The notes under the pieces are model-generated. The model searched no databases and was not told where the DNA came from. It was given only the letters and a program-made list of their open reading frames with translations. A stretch of DNA of 64,000 bases from Amblyornis subalaris (taxonomy: Eukaryota; Chordata; Aves; Passeriformes; Ptilonorhynchidae): assembly GCA_018881555.1 (NCBI GenBank), contig JACAXG010000056.1, forward strand, positions 569,462 to 633,461, given 5' to 3'. This document shows positions 25,132 to 38,056 of this stretch, in pieces (positions within the stretch are counted from its first letter, which is position 1; every line of letters begins with the position of its first letter). Made by a program: the position numbers and the translations under genes.

Positions 25132-28100
25132 TGCTATGTCTCTTCACCTCTTTGTGCTTGGCCGTCTGCCAGCTCCCATGTTAGAAATGCCCTGGCTGAG
25201 GAAAACAAAAAAGGGTCATGTCAACTGGAGAGGAATATGTGCTGCTTTGGGAAGATCAAGACTGCTTAAATTAGAAGCATCAAGGACAGCCCTTGACTTG
25301 CTATTCCTGCTGGAAGGCCAGTCAGGTGGCCCTGTGTCCCACAATTACGCCAGGAGGAGCAATTGGGTTTTGTCAGCTGTTAGGTTGTGTTAACCAAGAT
25401 GAAGTTTCAGTTTGCTTCTCTAGTAACCTGTCTGAGAAGTCAGAGGTGGATCTGGACAGAAAGCAGAACATCTTTGTGTTAGACACAGAGCTCTCCTGGG
25501 TCTGCTTTCTGCTTCCTCGGCACTGCTGGTGTGCATGATGCTTTGAAAGTGCTGATGTGAGGACAAGGTCTTAGCAGGTCAGAAGAGATAAGCAGGTCGC
25601 CCACCAAGGAGGTGTGGAGGAATGTTTCCTAAAGCAGAGTGATGTGCTGGGTGGCTGTTCGGTGGAGCTTTACCTGCAGAGGCAGTGCACGACTGGCTGA
25701 GTGACATGGGCACATCTGCACGTTTGTCCTTGGGCACTGAACCAACCCCACAAGGATGTTCGATTCAAGTTGCAAGTGGAGTTTGAAGTGAGCCTAATCT
25801 GTCTCAGGGGTATCAGCACTCAGTGCTTTCCTCGGGGCTATTTTTGTCACGAGTGTTCTCCGGGTGTATCAGGATGTCAGTCTGGCATGGCCAGGTATCC
25901 ACATCTCTTGGGGCCCAAGGTGGAGATGGCATCAGCTGTCACCCTGAGGGTGAACAGGCAAGTTCCAGACTTCCCTGGAGCCACCGTTCTNCTGCAAAGT
26001 GACCACAAAGAATTCGCAGGAGCCACATCCTAGGGACTATCAGCCCAGAACCTCCCCTGCAACTGGTGCTTCCTCCACCCCAGCCCCTTCTGGAATGTCA
26101 GGCATTTGACCTGTCCAGAGGCTCACATTAACCCTTTTCCTGAGCTTGNGCACTGCTTATTTTCACATCCCTGACTGCTGGATTTCAACTGGGAACCTTT
26201 AGTGAAAGGCAGTGCTGTTTATTTTTAATCTGTGGCACTGCGTGAACATTAATTAGGACTGATAATAAGGAACACAAACTTGTTGGCACCCTTCGTGGTG
26301 GTATCAGTGAGGAATTCTGGCATGGTGACAGCTCAGCTGCTGCTCTGTGTGTAAGAAGCATACATTAGCCAGTGAACATGTTGAGGAAATAGGAAATATC
26401 TTAATGATTCCTAAATGTGTCCATCCCTGTGAGCACAAGTTGCCATTTTGGCTGTTGTGTGCTGATGAAATGGGAACATTAGTTATTTATGGGCAAAATA
26501 AGGGCTGTTCTATTTGTGTTGTGGTAGTACAATGTTCTAAGTGTTTAGGCAGCCCAAACACTGCTGGTGGCATGGTAACTAGAGGAGCAAAACTTGGATG
26601 GCTTGGGCTGTAGATGGCCCATGCTGGTATATTTTAATAGCAGGTTACCACCCAGAAAATATCCCTGTGGTTAAAAATTCCCAAGGGAGTGGATGTGCAG
26701 TCATTTCTGGAGGTAAACTGAGTCCTGGCAAGAACTCCTGAGAATCACTGAGAGTCTTTCCATTTATTTTAGTGGCTGCTTTATGGAATGTGAGAGTTAA
26801 TTTTGTGGGTAAATGACTTTTTCATGAGGAAAGCAGCATCACCAAATCAGGAAAACTCAAGATATCCTATGGGACCCTTCCAGGTCATGATAGCAGCTCT
26901 GAGGCTGATCCCCAGGCTATAACCTAGATGCTCTTAGGAATATTGTCACATCTGGGATAGCCTGTGCTCTGTGATGGTCAGGTCAGTGCGCCAGCAGACC
27001 CAGAGAAGGGAAAGGATATNATAGCCAGGGCTGGCTCTGGCTGTCCTGGTAAGTGATGACAGAAGGAGCTTTGGTGATGGTGCAGCTGCTCCCCTGGAAT
27101 ATGACAGGGTTTGCTAAAGAGGAGCCAACAGTTCAGTTGCTTTACTGTTCCCCTGGCAATCAGGAAATCCCACAATATGGGAAGCTTCATCCTTTCCTGC
27201 CTCATTTAATGGTAAACTTGAATAATGAAAACCAAAACCAAACCCCAAATCCTACGTAATGTAATTATATAAATAAATGCAGTTCATCCATTCCACATAT
27301 TATCTCCTACTGATAGAGAGGGTTTTTCCCTTCCTTTTGACTTTGTTCTCTTGATTGAGTTGAGCATCCCTTTACACTGCATCAGGAGAAAGAGCAAATA
27401 ACTTCAGTTATTTGTCTTTGTTGCAAAAGAAACAATTACAGCCTTTACAGTCCCTCTTATGGATCTTCCCCAGTGTGCTTCCACTTTCCCTGCCCTTCTC
27501 TTTCCCCTCCTGCCTTCTCTGTGCCCCTTTTGACAAAGAATGACCGGAAGAACATGGAACAATCCAGACGGGGGATTGCTGCTGCTGAGGGGCCTAATAG
27601 GATTATAAGATTTTCAGCATTAATCCTTATCCTATTCTTTAGGCAGACTAACCTTTTACTTAGATTTTTGCCTCCTGTTGCACAATTATTTGACTCTTCA
27701 GTGATTTCTTTACAGCTGCTGTTTTGTCCTTTTTCAAGGCACTTGTAATTGTTGTAGACCTCCAGCACAGAGCAGTGTAAGAACTGTCAGGCTGTTGTAG
27801 TTATTTGTTTAGTGCTGCAAGTGAGCTTTTCCTAACTTACTGATGGATGTCACCACTTCCTTGCCTCTCCCTATATCCTGGGGGTATGTGCTTGCTTCAG
27901 CCCAGACTGTAGAACATTTCTGTAGCTTTAAATGTAGCAACTACTCTACGTCAAGTTCTGAGAGGTTTGATAATCCGGATATCTGCTTCTGCACAGAGGG
28001 TAAAAGGGCCAAGGCTTTCCTGGGTACACAGCTCATTCAAAGGAGCTTTGAAAGATGGAAATGGGTGGGGAGTGGGTTGACTCTGGTTTCCTAAGGAAAT

Positions 28101-28238
28101 GAGACTTAAGTAGTCTATTTTTCCACTGCAAAACTTTTGGATTCACAAGTGGTAGCGTCCAAAATAGATGCGTCAGGGAGGTCTCAAATATTAATTTTCT
28201 ACATTATTCCTAGGAATTAGCTGCTGGATAGGAGATTG

Positions 28239-28263
28239 TCTCCTGGCAGTGTCTGCCAGGAGA
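28239..28263. repeat. perfect 10-bp hairpin
   Basis: TCTCCTGGCA at 28239-28248 and its exact reverse complement TGCCAGGAGA at 28254-28263 are separated by GTGTC. The arms do not extend well outward, so it is short for a microRNA precursor. No other evidence of function is seen. Confidence 0.75.
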
Positions 28264-30299
28264 TAAAAGCAGCAGTGCTGACTCCATAGGTAGGTCATTA
28301 ATTTGGCTGGCCAGCACCAGGCAGACAGTGCCTGTAGCACAGAAGGAGTCACAGCACATCTGAGTCCCAGCTCAGCTGGCAGCTGTGGGAGGGAACTGAG
28401 GGGCAGTGCTGCAATTCTGGGGATGTGTGAAGAAAGCTGAAGGTCCTGTGGTCTGGTTCAGAGAACATCAGGAGTGTTGCAGAAGAATATAGAGATGAGG
28501 AGGAGCTGGGGAATGATATGGTTGGAATTTGTGTGGCTTGGGCTGCTACCTCTCAAACTGTGGGCTGTCAGGATGACTGCCAGGGAACAGCTTGTTTTGG
28601 AGGACTGATATGCAATGGGGGAGCAAGGAGGACAGGAGCTCCAGGGTGTGGGAGAATAAATACAAGGAACAGCAGAGGAAGAGGGAGGTGGCACTGCAAT
28701 CATTAAAGGAGAGAAGGGACCAAGGTGGGATGTGATAAAAGACCAAACCAACAGTAGTTAGGAACGATGTTTTTCAGGCCTGGAAAGCAAAGATAAGTTA
28801 CTTCAGCTTGTTAGGCTGGGCATGGGGATAACGGGGACAGGGGAGAGGTTTAAACATGAGTGCATCCGGGTGGGGTAGAGACCATACAAAGGAGGTGGAA
28901 AGGATACTTGGATAAGGAATGACTTTATGGCTTGGGCAGAGGGACAAAGGATCAGCCTTGGGTTTGTGTGTAGCGTGCAGAAGGAGTGATTTGGCAACAG
29001 TCTGAGCATAGGGATGAAGAAACACAGGACTCAGCGATAACTTCAATTACACAGGAAGCTTGGATGAGAGGGAAGCAAGCATTATTCTCTTCAGCAGGGG
29101 AGAGAAACTGAGAAAAGAGAGATTGACGTGTGTTTGAATTTAATAAATCGTACTCAACCTTGATCCAAAGCCAAGTGAAGGCAGTAACTTCAAGAGGCTT
29201 CTTGGAATATCCCTATATGCAAATATTTGTCTTCCAAACCCTGGATATGCTTTACGGAAATGCCCAAACATCTTTTGTCTTCCATTTGTAGGGTGTGCCC
29301 AGAGGTTGAGTGACCCCAAGCCACTTAGTAAGCCACAGCAGTAACAAGACTGGCTTCCAGCATTCCTTGAAACAGTTTTCAGTCTGGTAAACCATACCAG
29401 TAATAAATGTCCATACATGCACATTTATTCCAACACACTAAAAGGCAAATCAGTGAAACTCTGAATCTCCAGTTTAGGGAGGTCACATCACCTTATTAAC
29501 TGTCCCTTTCTCTGCACATGCAAAATTGTTGCAATTTCCTTCCCTCACAGGACTTTTTTCCCTCAAGTATTTATTGTCTGCAACTAATTATTTTCTAGTG
29601 TTCCTATAAACCATTTGCTTCTTCAGGATCCAATGACTTTCTGTTAGCAGCACAAACTGAGGAAATGAATATCAATCATTCAGTGATTATTTGCAGGAAA
29701 TAAAAGCGTGAGATAGCAGCCAGCCCAGGCCAAGAAGGAAGGACAGCATTGCAGTGCTTTTTGTAAGGAGACCCAAAAATATTATTCATGTGCTCAGCTG
29801 TTATTTTCTGAATATTATGTAGCTTTCTTCCTTTTGTGAACTCTACCTTCTTTGGATTAGGTCCTGCTGCCATTGAACTCCGAATATTTGTTATTAGCCT
29901 CAGTGAGAACAGGATCAAGCCATTGTCTGTGTGCTCATCCTTGCTTTAACCCCTATTGCTGTTGGTGAGATACTGCAAGGGACAAAAACCTGATTGTGGT
30001 TTCCCCGAATCTTTCTGAGTGCTTGTATCTGATCCTTGCAGATAGCACAGCCTCTCTGAGTGAAATAGGTTTGGAGCTGACTGTTTCCAGCAAAGCTTTT
30101 TTGAAGCCAGTGTGAAGCCTCTGTAAAATATTGAATCTCCTCACTCAGTAGCTGCTTTTCTGAAGTCTGCATTGTGCTTCAGGTTCTGCTAAGCTATGCT
30201 ACAGTGAGCATGATGAATAGCAGGCAAATTGCCTTCGGTCACTGCTTTGGAAATCAAGATGTGTGCTGGCTCACCCCATTCTTTCATAAATAACTTCTT

Positions 30300-30480
30300 G
30301 AGCTACGGGAAGTGCGATGGTGCGCCATATCCCAGAGTGTTAATTTTTAATGTCTTATGCACGTAATGGCCTTGACTGTAATTACGAGTCCCATGACACA
30401 CGGTCGCTGCCGGCAGGATGGGAAAGATGACTGCGGGTCCGTGTGGCTCCACAATTAGGGATTGAAACATTGATCATTTT
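30300..30480. promoter_or_regulatory. possible conserved non-coding element in intron 1
   Basis: This block combines a run of CpGs (ACACGGTCGCTGCCGGC, GACTGCGGGTCCGTG) with AT-rich homeodomain-like motifs (TAATTACGAG, CACAATTAG, TTGATCATTTTC). It lies about 1 kb upstream of exon 2 and has no repeat similarity. CpG retention outside an island and this motif style resemble developmental enhancers. This is a compositional impression only. Confidence 0.25.
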
Positions 30481-31490
30481 CATTCCCAGGAGCAGAGGAA
30501 ACAGTTGTATCAATTTAAAGCAAAAGCTTCAATGGAAAGATGGGGAGTTGCCAGCTAATAAACATTACCCTGCAATCTATTAAATTTAGACTTTGCAGCA
30601 TCATCCTCCTGCATTGAATAAAACTGACTGAAACCTGGGCAGGGCAAAGTGGTTTTGACAAGCCTATGCTTATGTCCAGAATAATCCAAGTGAATAAGCA
30701 TCTCAGCAGTGATGCAGAGAGAACCTGGTATAACAAATTCTCAACGTTTTTCTCAGTAGTGCTATTTTTAACTTACCGATCCTTGTTTCTTTCTTACATG
30801 AAATCTTGAAGCTGACAGCATCCCTTTCAGACTTAAAAATGAAAAGAAGCTGTCTGAAAGAACAGCAGAGCTGGGATTTTTAGGGCTGATCATGTTGGCA
30901 TATCTTGGTGGGCAGATTCCTCCTCCTTTCATGAACCCAAATTGACTTTACTGAAAAGTGCAGAGTTCTTCCCTATATCAGGTTTAATGTAGGATAAGGC
31001 ATCCAAACCCTTGCACCAGTAGAACTTGGATCCTGCTTTATCATCTGCCAGTTTTTCAGAGTATTGAATAGAGGTGGAAAGAATTTTAGACAAATAATTC
31101 TCATTTTGTCCTGTCTCTGAAAGAAAATACTCACATATTCCTGGTGTCACAGTAGATAGTTTTGAAATCAGATTTTTAATTTCCTTTTGAAAGCATGGTG
31201 GTGGCCTTTCTTGTTTGGTTTGGTTGTTTTGTTTGGTGTGTAACTCATAAGTACAGCTTTGGAAACCATTGCAAAAGGAAAATCTCTGCTCTTCATTCAA
31301 GTCACTGGCAATAGCTGCTCTGAATTCAGTGATGCAAAATCACTCCTGTACTGTACTTAGTGCACTCAAGCTTAAATCAAATCCTAACACTTTTTACTAG
31401 TGCAAAAAACACATTTAAACACAGGAAAAATATCTTTCCTTGTGACAGGAAATCAATTTAATCCATTTATTGTTTGTTTGTTTTTTCCAG

Positions 31491-31563
31491 GCTTATATTT
31501 GGCACACTTTACCCCGCATATTATTCTTACAAAGCCGTGAAATCAAAGGACATCAAAGAATAT
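31491..31563 (+). CDS. REEP1: REEP1 coding exon 2 (residues 11-35)
   Basis: Encodes [20 protein letters not shown] then IKEY. It is preceded by a strong polypyrimidine acceptor (tgttttttccag) and followed by the donor gtgagtaatg. The segment completes the first hydrophobic hairpin arm and enters the short cytosolic loop. P19 and A20, positions of human SPG31 missense changes as I recall, are present. The exon is 73 nt and brings the running total to 105 nt, exactly 35 codons, so exon 3 begins in phase 0. The open frame runs on past the donor into intron without homology, which supports the splice site. Confidence 0.96.
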
Positions 31564-34350
31564 GTGAGTAATGAGGTTTGTGGCTGTGCTGGGGGCTTGT
31601 TTTCTAAGGTTGCTGCTCACTACATTATAAAGGCGTTGCCTATGTTCTGGGAAAGCTCATAAACCAGTGCAAGGGCAGACTGGCCTGGAGGTGGACTGGC
31701 TGATTGCTGGGTGCAAATAAGACTTGGGTTTGTGCTTCTGGCTCCTCTGCAGAGCTGATGTGCTCCTTGACAAATGCATGCCGTTCCTCTGGTGGTGAGA
31801 TATACAGCCGACTTAAAAGGCNTTTGGCATCCAGAGCTTTGTGTGCTCTCCTTTGTTTCTGAAGAGCAGCATAAATCAAAGCCTTTTCAAAAAGCCTTGA
31901 AGCTTTAACTGCTCATTCAAAACAAGGATAAGAGGAGGCAACTCGAAGCACATATGACTGAATCCTCAGACAGGAACATCCTTCCTTGCAGAGCGACCTA
32001 TTTACAGGCAGGTCTGCCAGCTGGGTGTGCTCTCTTTTTTCTTTTTGCTGAAAAATCTTCCCTGGGCCCTGGTTTCTAAAGGCATATGGGGCCATCAGGG
32101 AAAGTGAAATGTGGGAGAATCAAAAGCACTTGGATGCTGTTGGGGTCTTGTAGGATTTGTAGTGCCCTTCACAACCTGAGCTCTNTTAATTTCATTGAAC
32201 CCAGCTCAGCCTCCAGATCTTGACTCTTCAATCCTCTCAAGATCCCAGGGATAACAAGCCCATTTTCTCATCTGGATAACAGCATAGATGTCTATCTCAT
32301 TAAATCTTTAGTGCAAGCTCAATCTGGGACTCACATTGGCTGCTAAGATTTTTCTTTCATACATCATTCTCCTCCTTCAGAAAATGGTTTTGGATATTTT
32401 GAGAATTGTAAGTGTTACAGAACACAGCAGATACTTAAGGCAAAATGTCTGTGCAGCTCTTGCACAGCTGTGCTTCTCAGGGCCTGCACACTCTTTGCTT
32501 GAAAGTGCTGAAGACATTCAGAAGCATCTCCAAGCAGTGTCTGCCACTGATACTTAACGTTTCCATAGTCCCTTTCTGGAAGGTATTTTGCTGAAGGGTC
32601 CAATTTCTGTTGGAAATTTTATTGTAAAACAGGAACTCACATCAGACACTTGTGGTTGTGACCCAAATGTGAGAAGAGCTGGTCTAAGACCTGGTCTGCA
32701 CTTAAAATTGATTTCAGTTTAACACACTGGTTGTGGCAATGTATCCATTAGGGTCTGATTTCAAAAAAAAAAAAAAAAAAGAAATAGTAATTTACACCAA
32801 CACAGGAGGAACCTTCATTTATTAGTCAAAACTTATATTGCTCTAAAATAATCTTATTCTGCTTGGTAACAGTAGTTTTGATAAATGTTTTAGGTTGATC
32901 CAAGCCCATCCACACGAGGTCTTGGTTTGTGTCTAAAAGTTTTGCTTTTACGCAGTAATGTCTAACTGAGAGAGCCATGCTGGCACTGAGGCTCTGAGGA
33001 GTCACAGTTATGTAAAAAGTCTGGCAGAAGCTGCCCTGGGAAGACATTTGGGAGCACCATTATTGCTGTAACACTAAATGTAAATATACATATAAATATA
33101 CATATCAATATAAATCCCAGGACAGCAGTTATGCAGCAGAGTGACAGGTGCTCAGGAAATAATTCCAGTATCTACAGGGAAATGGAAAGAGACTACAAGT
33201 ACTGTCCCCACTGTATCGGGGAGAAGATGGGGAAATAATTTCCAAGCTGGTGAGATCCAGAGTTATTGACAGCTTCATCTTCCATTCCCCAGAGCAGCAC
33301 CTGGTGTAGGTATCTCTCTTGTAGTGCCTTCCCTCCAGCCTTCCCTTACTCTATTGCAATTGTATCAGCCTTAGCTAACACAGTCCAATTCTCTAATTCA
33401 TGGATTTTAATGCTTTTTACTTCCTTAAGCTTTCTAATATTCCAGCAAAGCTGCTTAGGGATCTCCATTTTCAAATACACNTAATTTAACAACAGTTTTC
33501 CCTTAAATTAACAACCTTTCTCTTACTATCTCTTTTCATCCCAAGNAGAACCAATAACTACATACATCAGAATAGCTGAGCTATGCTTTTAAATGCCATT
33601 TAGTGCTCGGTGAAAAAAATTCCCGAATTCCTGAATTATTTGAGATTCTTCAGTTTATCTGACCAAGTCATGGTCCCCAAAGATTNTGTCTGTTGCTGTG
33701 ACCCCAGAGGAGACTATCCATCCATCCCAGTGGTGTTCCCCTAGTTGAGCACAGAGACAGCATGGCACATGCTCTCACTCATGCCAGNGTGAGGTAAAAC
33801 ACTCCCCTCTAAGTCCCAGGTAAGGGATTCAAGCTGTTGCCCTTGTCACTGCGCTGGGCTCAGGGTGTGGCTGGGAGCAGGCACAGCCACTCCAGGGGTG
33901 CACACTGATTCGCTAACTTGTGGTGAGTTGATTGTGCTCCTGAGCCCTGGATCACGGGATGGGTTGTTACCTCTTTAACTCTTCCTGGCTATAGATGTTA
34001 TGTAAGTATTTACATTTTGTCTTAACTGTAGTTTGGCCAACAATCTAATATTAACATTTGCTATTAAAATGAGCCAAGTGAGAGTTTTAATGCCCTGTGA
34101 TAGGGCTGTCATGCTGTCCTGGCCAGTGGAGTTTCTGTAAGGACAGAGTCAGGCTGCTGTTCTTTTTCTGAGACCAGTCCTAAGGGCGACAGTCACCTTT
34201 CAAGGGCTGTGTAAATCTGATGTGTTACGTGCTGAAGTGGGGGAAACTGGCACCTTCAAGTCCACAGTAATTGCTAAATACACGGCAGGGAGAGTTATTC
34301 TGTGCACTTGTGCCTGTAAGAGATAGTTTGAGACTGTTTTTGTTTACCAG
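31564..34350 (+). other. REEP1: REEP1 intron 2
   Basis: A 2.8-kb intron with donor gtgagtaatg and acceptor gtttaccag. It contains an A-run at 32763-32780 and a short AT-rich tandem of TAAATATACATA-type units near 33078-33115. Otherwise it is unique sequence with no recognisable gene or transposon. Confidence 0.9.
32763..32780 (+). repeat. poly(A) run
   Basis: About 18 consecutive A residues. There is no recognisable LINE or SINE body upstream, and no target-site duplication was apparent, so a retroposon origin is not supported. Confidence 0.85.
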
Positions 34351-34427
34351 GTCAAATGGATGATGTACTGGATCATATTCGCGCTCTTCACGACAGCAGA
34401 GACATTCACGGATATCTTTCTTTGCTG
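34351..34427 (+). CDS. REEP1: REEP1 coding exon 3 (residues 36-61)
   Basis: Encodes [20 protein letters not shown] then DIFLC and two bases of W61. The acceptor is tttttgtttaccag and the donor is gtaagcacc at 34428. This is the core of the TB2/DP1/HVA22 domain and contributes a hydrophobic segment of the ER-membrane hairpin. W42 and D56, both disease-affected positions in human REEP1 as I recall, are intact. The 77-nt length leaves phase 2, completed by the first G of exon 4. No ambiguous base falls in the exon. Confidence 0.96.
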
Positions 34428-36244
34428 GTAAGCACCAGAGGGGAGAGAGACTTTGGCATGAGNTGAAAAGAAAATGGAAATGTTTACAAGGGGAAAAAAG
34501 GCACACAAAGGTGCGCTGACTCCTGTGCACAGGTTCAGCAGCTTCAGGTGCAGAGAGGTTTGTTGTCTGGAGGAGCCATCCTTTCTCAGTGCTGTCATAG
34601 GAAAAACAAGAAAGAAGTGGAAGTGCTCAGTGGTAGCTCATTAGTGGGAAATCATTACNGAAGTCTTAGGCCCTGCCTGTCAGAGAGGCACAGCTGACTG
34701 CCCAGCTGGATGCGTGCAGAGGTCATCACATAAACAACAGTTGATTTAGCTACAGGCATGGTCTAGACTTGACTGGCTGTGTCCTACAGTAAGTGCACAG
34801 ACTGTGGATCAGGCACAAACAACCCTGCAGTACAAGACTTTGTAGGTTGCTGTGTGGGTGGTTGTTCCTGGGATTTTTTGCCAGACCCATTCCTGGTTGG
34901 GCTGGATTTCTGGTTTGATGGAGGACCGTGACAGTCCATACTGATATGGGCTCTCTGGTGCCAATGGAAGGATTCCTGGTGACCTCTGTCAGGATGAGAG
35001 CACATAAATGCTCTATTATCAGATTCAATTCCTTAAATTTGGATGCTCAAGTTTGGAAGTGTTTGTTGCTTGGTTGCCCTTTATCGTAAGGCCTTTCTGA
35101 CAGAAACCAGTGAGATCAGTAGACTTTAGGATGAAAATTTAACTGTAGTGCATGGCCCTTACTTACATCCTGTTCCTGCATAGCACTGCATACCTCGAGT
35201 GGGTCCTCCAGACAAAGGAAACCGGGGAAACTCGGCAACATGCCAGATCTATTGAAAAGGAGATAAAAGACATTATTGTCTGTCTAATTTGCATGCAGAT
35301 CTACCTCCCCTGTGTTCATCTGTGGTTTTGGAGGATGAATTATGTGGGCAGAGGGCTTATCCAGCCTGTGAAATCAAGTGTGCTGTAGAGATCCTCGGTG
35401 AGGTGGAAGATCAATCTGGCACATCCATGCTCAGAGTAGAGCATCACAGAGGCCCGTTGGGTCAGACCTGGCTGCTGGCTGGCCTGGCTGGCTCGGTGAC
35501 AGTGCCGTGTGGCACAGCAGGAACCTGTCCGTGTCCAGCTGGGCTGGTCCACAGCCATCACAGGTCTCTGCACTGCTCTTGCTTGCCCCTGCCTGCAAAG
35601 GGTAACAATCGTTCATCACACTGCTGGCAGCAACATGCCCTGCCCACGTGAGGATGCTGCTGGCTGGCCAGTCTTGAGCTCTGGGCTTTGTCCTCCAGAA
35701 AAGAGTCTGGATAATTTAATCTCAGGATGTCCCTGGCTTGTTGTTACAGCTAAAGTTTGTCCTGTTCTTAGTGTCCTCCATATTTTGTAGCCCTACCTGA
35801 AAGTCAGTGTGGATCTGCACCCTTATGTTGCTTGGACGACAAAGGTTCTTGTATTTCAGTTTCAGTCAGATAAGTGTTATCTTAAAAGCTGAAAGGCAGA
35901 GACATAGAAAGTGCATAAATATATCAATGAAATATTGGTTTGCTGGTTTGGTCTTTGCTCTCTTGCAATGACTAGGGATACTGTGAAGGCAGCACCTGTG
36001 CTCTTTGCATATAGAAAGCTCCTCTTATCACACAGCAGAGTCTCTTCCACACCATTAAATAATGGTCCTGATAACCAAGTAGAGGTTCACCCACATTGAG
36101 TTGAGATGTGTTTTGGTCTTTGGATTCTTTGGTAAGCAGAAGCTGCTCTGAGCTAGGCTGGCAAATCCCCATCTGTGCTGAGCATCTCTAATTAAGGGCA
36201 GTAGGTAAATTGTGAACAGACAGTAACAGCTCTTTTTCTTCTAG
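34428..36244 (+). other. REEP1: REEP1 intron 3
   Basis: A 1.8-kb intron with donor gtaagcacc and acceptor tttcttctag. I see only unique sequence, with no repeat or second gene. Confidence 0.9.
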
Positions 36245-36365
36245 GTTTCCATTCTACTATGAACTCAAAATAGCTTTTGTAGCTTGGCTGCTGTCTCCTT
36301 ACACAAAAGGTTCCAGCCTCCTGTACAGGAAATTTGTCCATCCAACGCTGTCTTCAAAAGAAAAG
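36245..36365 (+). CDS. REEP1: REEP1 coding exon 4 (residues 61-101)
   Basis: Encodes the end of W61 and then [40 protein letters not shown]. It is flanked by the acceptor tttttcttctag and the donor gtaatcac. This is the most conserved part of the TB2/DP1/HVA22 domain: a further hydrophobic segment followed by the YRKFVHP motif typical of the family. The exon is 121 nt and closes at codon 101 in phase 0. The sequence appears identical to the mammalian protein from memory, which points to strong purifying selection and a functional gene. Confidence 0.97.
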
Positions 36366-37942
36366 GTAATCACAGGTGCCTGGGTCCTCTCTGGGTGGAA
36401 CAGAACTATGGTGTGTTTACTCCAGTCTCTGTATCATTCATTTTCATGGAAGGACTGGGAGTTGCTCATTCTCCTCCTCTATCATTTGATCACCTCTTTT
36501 TGGTTGGTGTTTTTGTTCTTTGTGGTTGTTGTGTTTTTAAATACTGGCATCTGTTCAGTGCACTCACACTTATTAACTCATCTTTGTGCACTTGAGAAGT
36601 TGGGAGGGAGGGGGATAAAAATACCTCCTGAGCTGCTTTGCATGTACTGGCTGATTATAGCTGGAGTGCTCTGTTGTGGCTGGATATAACAAATAGANAA
36701 ACTTGGTCTGGCAGCCAGGACTCCTCAACTTTGTTCCCAGCTCTGACTAANACATTGTAGAGCAATGAGACAAACAGCCCAGGCAGTCTAAAATGGGCTT
36801 AGCAAGCACATGCCTGGCTGGGAGACGTGTAGTGTGGTGAAGTAAGGCATGTAGCATGTTGAGGTCCTGGGTTAAAAANTGTCTTGCTCAAATTAAAGAT
36901 GCTAATTTTGGGAGGGGGACATTACAGCTTGGATCATTCGCCTGCCTAGGAGATGCCTGTGGCTGTGAATGGGACACTGTCAGACAGATCCATTTGGCTT
37001 ATGTGAATATACAGGCCAAGAACAGCTATTGGTCACATATCAACATGTAAACTGCTAAGTGAATAACCGTTTGCTGCACTGGAAACTTGGAAATGAAAGC
37101 TCTGTTTAGCCATAGGCAGTGCAGGAACAATTGTATCTANGTCCTGTCCAAGAAGGACAGTGGGGATCAATCCCCTCTCTTTGCTTCCTGGGAACTTTTG
37201 CTTACACTTCTCCCAAGTAGTGCTCGTGCATTTTGAGTTGCCACCTCTTACCTNCTGGGAATAGGGAGAGCAGCCAGCAACTCCTCACAGCCTCCAGTCC
37301 CTACTAACCCAGCACATCCAGCAGCTGAGAACTAGAAGTCATTGCCATTGTTATCATCCAGACCCCAGCGTCTTGAGGGAGGGACAATAGGGCAGGACCT
37401 TCCATAACTGTTTCACTGTATATTGAGCAGCATCGAAGTCCAGGAGCTCTGGGCCTACCCGTTCCATGAGCATCTGAAGCTGGGCACTGCTGTGATGTGC
37501 AGAGATATCCCAGATACTTGTAAGACCACCTGTCCTGGACACAGGGCAGTGCAGCTTCAGCTGCCCAGTGTCATCATACGATTATTTTTAACTATGAGGC
37601 AATCCCGTTTGTCTTTAGAGTCCATGGTTTGCAAATGGCTACTGGTCCATGCTGCTCAGGCAGATCTCTCTTGCTTCCAGGACCCCAACTTTGGGTCCCA
37701 ATCTTCCATTTGCAGAATAGAGTTCCCAAACCCTGCAATGGGAGTTACTGCCCCCCTGCAAACTTTTCCTCTTTGCAAACACTGGCCGTGAACTTCTCTC
37801 CAGACACGGTGGAGGAAATGGAGGTCATCTACCTCCATAAAATATGACCTGACTCTACCANGAATTTGAGGCTGGGAACATAAGTCTGAACTTGTCCTTC
37901 TTGTGCTTTTTTAATTGTTTATTCTGTTGTCTGCTCTGACAG
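36366..37942 (+). other. REEP1: REEP1 intron 4
   Basis: A 1.6-kb intron with donor gtaatcac and acceptor gctctgacag. I see only unique sequence. Small ORFs in it have no resemblance to known proteins. Confidence 0.9.
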
Positions 37943-38056
37943 GAGATCGATGACTGCCTCATCCAGGCAAAGGACCGGAGCTACGATGCCCTTGTGCACT
38001 TTGGGAAGCGGGGGCTGAACGTCGCGGCCACGGCAGCTGTCATGGCAGCCTCAAAG
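37943..38056 (+). CDS. REEP1: REEP1 coding exon 5 (residues 102-139)
   Basis: Encodes [20 protein letters not shown] and [18 protein letters not shown]. The acceptor is ctgctctgacag and the donor is gtaaaggtgc at 38057. It is exactly 38 codons. The predicted amphipathic, cytosolic stretch after the membrane hairpin is a REEP1-4 feature implicated in membrane curvature and microtubule contact. I108 replaces the V of human REEP1 as I recall it. The local CpG content and G/C-ending codons contrast with the AT-rich introns, as expected for a constrained exon. Confidence 0.96.

Larger units (their letters stand above)
4197..31490 (+). other. REEP1: REEP1 intron 1
   Basis: A 27.3-kb intron with donor gtgagtag and acceptor ttttttccag. 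Apart from the 3' part of the CpG island, it holds three CR1 copies, two MIR-like relics, a 50-bp tandem repeat, a short perfect hairpin and a possible conserved non-coding block, listed separately. The remaining sequence is unique and AT-rich. No ORF in it, on either strand, shows a recognisable protein outside the CR1 remnant. Confidence 0.9.

Noticed and set aside
32763..32780. Poly(A) run as the tail of a retroposed gene
   Set aside because: No coding similarity lies upstream and no target-site duplication is visible.
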